Part shown: positions 7,163 through 8,456 of the stretch, in pieces
Layout: each line of letters starts with the position of its first letter
Numbering within the stretch: position 1 is the first letter of the stretch
Assembly (NCBI GenBank): GCA_003165615.1
Contig: PLWR01000650.1
Span: 1 to 8,456 of the forward strand
DNA: 8,456 nucleotides
Source of the DNA: Acidobacteriota bacterium
GTDB lineage: Bacteria > Acidobacteriota > Terriglobia > UBA7540
Reading direction: 5' to 3'
Notes under the pieces: generated by a model
Seen by the model: only the letters and a program-made list of their open reading frames with translations
Told to the model about the DNA's origin: nothing
The model's database searches: none
Made by a program: the position numbers and the translations under genes

Positions 7163-8395
7163 ATGACCGCTGACGCGAATGAACAAGGTACAGTACGATA
7201 CATACGCTGCGCATCCTGCGGCGCCATGAACCCGGCGTCGGCGCTGACCTGTGGCCGGTGCGGAAAGCCACAGAGCGTGGGTGCGCCACCACCTGCGCCC
7301 GCTATGTCTAATGCGCCACCACTACGTGCCCCCAGCCCCGTGCCCCAGGTCATGTGCCCGAAGTGCCACAAGTCATTTCCTTTGGGAAGCAAGTTTTGCG
7401 GATACTGCGGCACATCTCTGCCCGCGACCGCACCTCCGATGGTGGCGCCGGCGCCGATACCACAGCCTGTAGCGCCTCCCCGGCCCATGGCGCCACCACC
7501 ACTTCCGCCACCGCGCCCCGCGGCGCCGCCACCACCGCCACTGCCTTCGCCCGTGGCCCGTCCGGCGCCGCCGCCACCGCCTCCCATGGCTCCGCCCCCG
7601 CCGCCGCGCCCCGTGGCTCCACCCCCACCGCCGATTCCGACGGTGGCCAGGCCACCTGCGGCTCCCCCCAGGATGAATACCCCGGAATCGGCCATGGAGG
7701 GGGGAACTGCGGTTTTCCAAGGCTTTCGCGCCGCGCCACGCGTCGAAGCCAAGATTTCCGAAAAGAAACCCGACGGCTCGTGGGGAAGAACCGTGCCCGT
7801 GGCCAAGGAAACATTCATTGGCCGGGAGAATTGCGATTTAAGCTATCCCCAGGACACCCTGCTTTCCCCCCGCCATGCTTCCGTATCCATACGCGATGGC
7901 AAGCTGATGCTCACGGACCTGAATAGCCAGCACGGTTCCTTTATCCGCCAGCGGCAGGATTCAGAACTGGTGCCCGGCGACGTTTTTCTGCTGGGGCGCG
8001 AGCTCTTCCGCTTCGTTACCCAGAGCCTCGACGAATCGCTCCCCAAGGAGCCGACCGAGGGCACCATGGTGTGGGGCGTCCCCAAGCTGCAAAAGGGGCC
8101 CCTCACCGCCAAACTTGAGCACATCAGATTGAATGGTGAAGTTGTAACCGAGTTCAAACTCGACAAGCCGGAGACCACCCTGGGCCGCACCACGGGCGAC
8201 CTGGTGTTCAGGGACGACCCCTACATGTCCGGAACGCACGCCCGCATCGTGGTCCAACCGGGGCGCTTCATCCTTCAGGATATGCGCAGCCGGAACGGCG
8301 TGTACCGCCGCGTGCGAAGGGAAGTCCCCCTCATCGACGGCGACGAATTCTTCATGGGAGAACAGCTCTTCCACGTGGAATTCAAGAGCGTCTGA
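7163..8395 (+). CDS. Double zinc-ribbon, proline-rich, double FHA-domain protein
   Basis: A 410-residue cytoplasmic protein without a signal peptide or membrane span. It has two CxxC...CxxC zinc ribbons: C16/C19/C30/C33 (CASCGAMNP, CGRCG) and C65/C68/C79/C82 (CPKCHKSFP, CGYCG). Residues 86-170 are a proline-rich linker with tracts of five or six Pro at 122-126, 136-141, 144-148 and 153-157. FHA domain 1 (about 205-285) has G220-R221, S235-P-R-H238 and S255-Q-H-G258, where His replaces the usual Asn. FHA domain 2 (about 325-408) has G340-R341, S356-G-T-H359 and R377-N378-G379. FHA domains bind phosphothreonine, so this is a probable adaptor for the kinase at the start of the window. Short threonine motifs (T182 in GTAVF, T301 in GTMVW) flank FHA1 and could be phosphorylation sites. 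The ATG at 7163 has a weak purine-rich GAGAAGAG 8 bases before it. It has no enzyme domain. Confidence 0.93.
   Translation: MTADANEQGTVRYIRCASCGAMNPASALTCGRCGKPQSVGAPPPAPAMSNAPPLRAPSPVPQVMCPKCHKSFPLGSKFCGYCGTSLPATAPPMVAPAPIPQPVAPPRPMAPPPLPPPRPAAPPPPPLPSPVARPAPPPPPPMAPPPPPRPVAPPPPPIPTVARPPAAPPRMNTPESAMEGGTAVFQGFRAAPRVEAKISEKKPDGSWGRTVPVAKETFIGRENCDLSYPQDTLLSPRHASVSIRDGKLMLTDLNSQHGSFIRQRQDSELVPGDVFLLGRELFRFVTQSLDESLPKEPTEGTMVWGVPKLQKGPLTAKLEHIRLNGEVVTEFKLDKPETTLGRTTGDLVFRDDPYMSGTHARIVVQPGRFILQDMRSRNGVYRRVRREVPLIDGDEFFMGEQLFHVEFKSV
7418..7672 (+). repeat. Low-complexity proline-codon repeat within the FHA protein gene
   Basis: This is a run of CCN codons with imperfect repeats of the unit coding for (M/V)APPPPP (for example ATGGCGCCACCACC, ATGGCTCCGCCCCC, GTGGCTCCACCCCC). 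Codon choice varies between units, which suggests old expansion kept by selection on the protein. The reverse strand gives a Gly-rich open frame that is only a shadow of this repeat. Confidence 0.75.
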
Positions 8396-8456
8396 TCACG
8401 CCTCTCCAGCCGGCGCAGAGCGAGCGCAACTCTGGGGAAAGGGAAAGGGTGTCAGA
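8396..8456. other. Short 3' end stretch without a recognisable gene
   Basis: These 61 bases follow the last stop. I see no hairpin followed by a T run. A purine-rich GGGGAAAGGGAAAGGG at 8434-8449 could be a strong ribosome site for a gene starting beyond the window, but no start codon at suitable spacing is visible. Confidence 0.3.

Noticed and set aside
7093..7818. Minus-strand Gly-rich open frame (241 codons)
   Set aside because: The Gly runs are the complement of the proline codons of the FHA protein; it has no plausible domain.

Overview
The window looks like a chromosomal segment from an Acidobacteriota bacterium, probably of the Terriglobia/Solibacter type. This is an inference from three things: the GC-rich composition, the wording of the Ser/Thr-kinase tail (PIPPREL, LSYVISKALAK, CRELAEDL), and the combination of a PEGA-domain kinase with FHA, GAF-cyclase and zinc-ribbon/FHA proteins. 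I see no mobile elements, tRNA, rRNA or CRISPR.

Six genes lie head to tail on the + strand, with gaps of 48, 14, 60, -4 and 30 bases, so they probably form one transcription unit. In order: (1) 1-1293, the C-terminal part of a membrane Ser/Thr protein kinase cut by the window edge, with one membrane span and three extracytoplasmic PEGA domains; (2) 1342-2010, an exported coiled-coil protein with a small C-terminal beta domain; (3) 2025-3647, a cytoplasmic FHA-GAF-class III adenylate cyclase with a full active site; (4) 3708-5156, an exported trypsin-fold protein whose catalytic His position is Arg, probably a pseudoprotease; (5) 5153-7132, an exported PHP-domain metallohydrolase of the CehA/McbA type that overlaps gene 4 by ATGA; (6) 7163-8395, a protein with two zinc ribbons, a long proline-rich linker and two FHA domains. 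The last 61 bases hold no recognisable gene.

The likely theme is signalling across the inner membrane. The kinase would sense something outside through its PEGA domains and phosphorylate threonines inside. Three FHA domains on two neighbouring proteins could read those phosphothreonines, and one of the two makes cAMP. Three exported proteins (coiled-coil, pseudoprotease, PHP hydrolase) make up the periplasmic side. That these parts work together is inferred from gene order and domain content; nothing in the sequence proves it.

The points most worth a second look are the His-to-Arg pseudoprotease translationally coupled to an apparently intact PHP hydrolase, and the GT[A/M]V[F/W] threonine motifs flanking the first FHA domain of gene 6, which resemble the phosphorylation sites of GarA/OdhI-type FHA switches.
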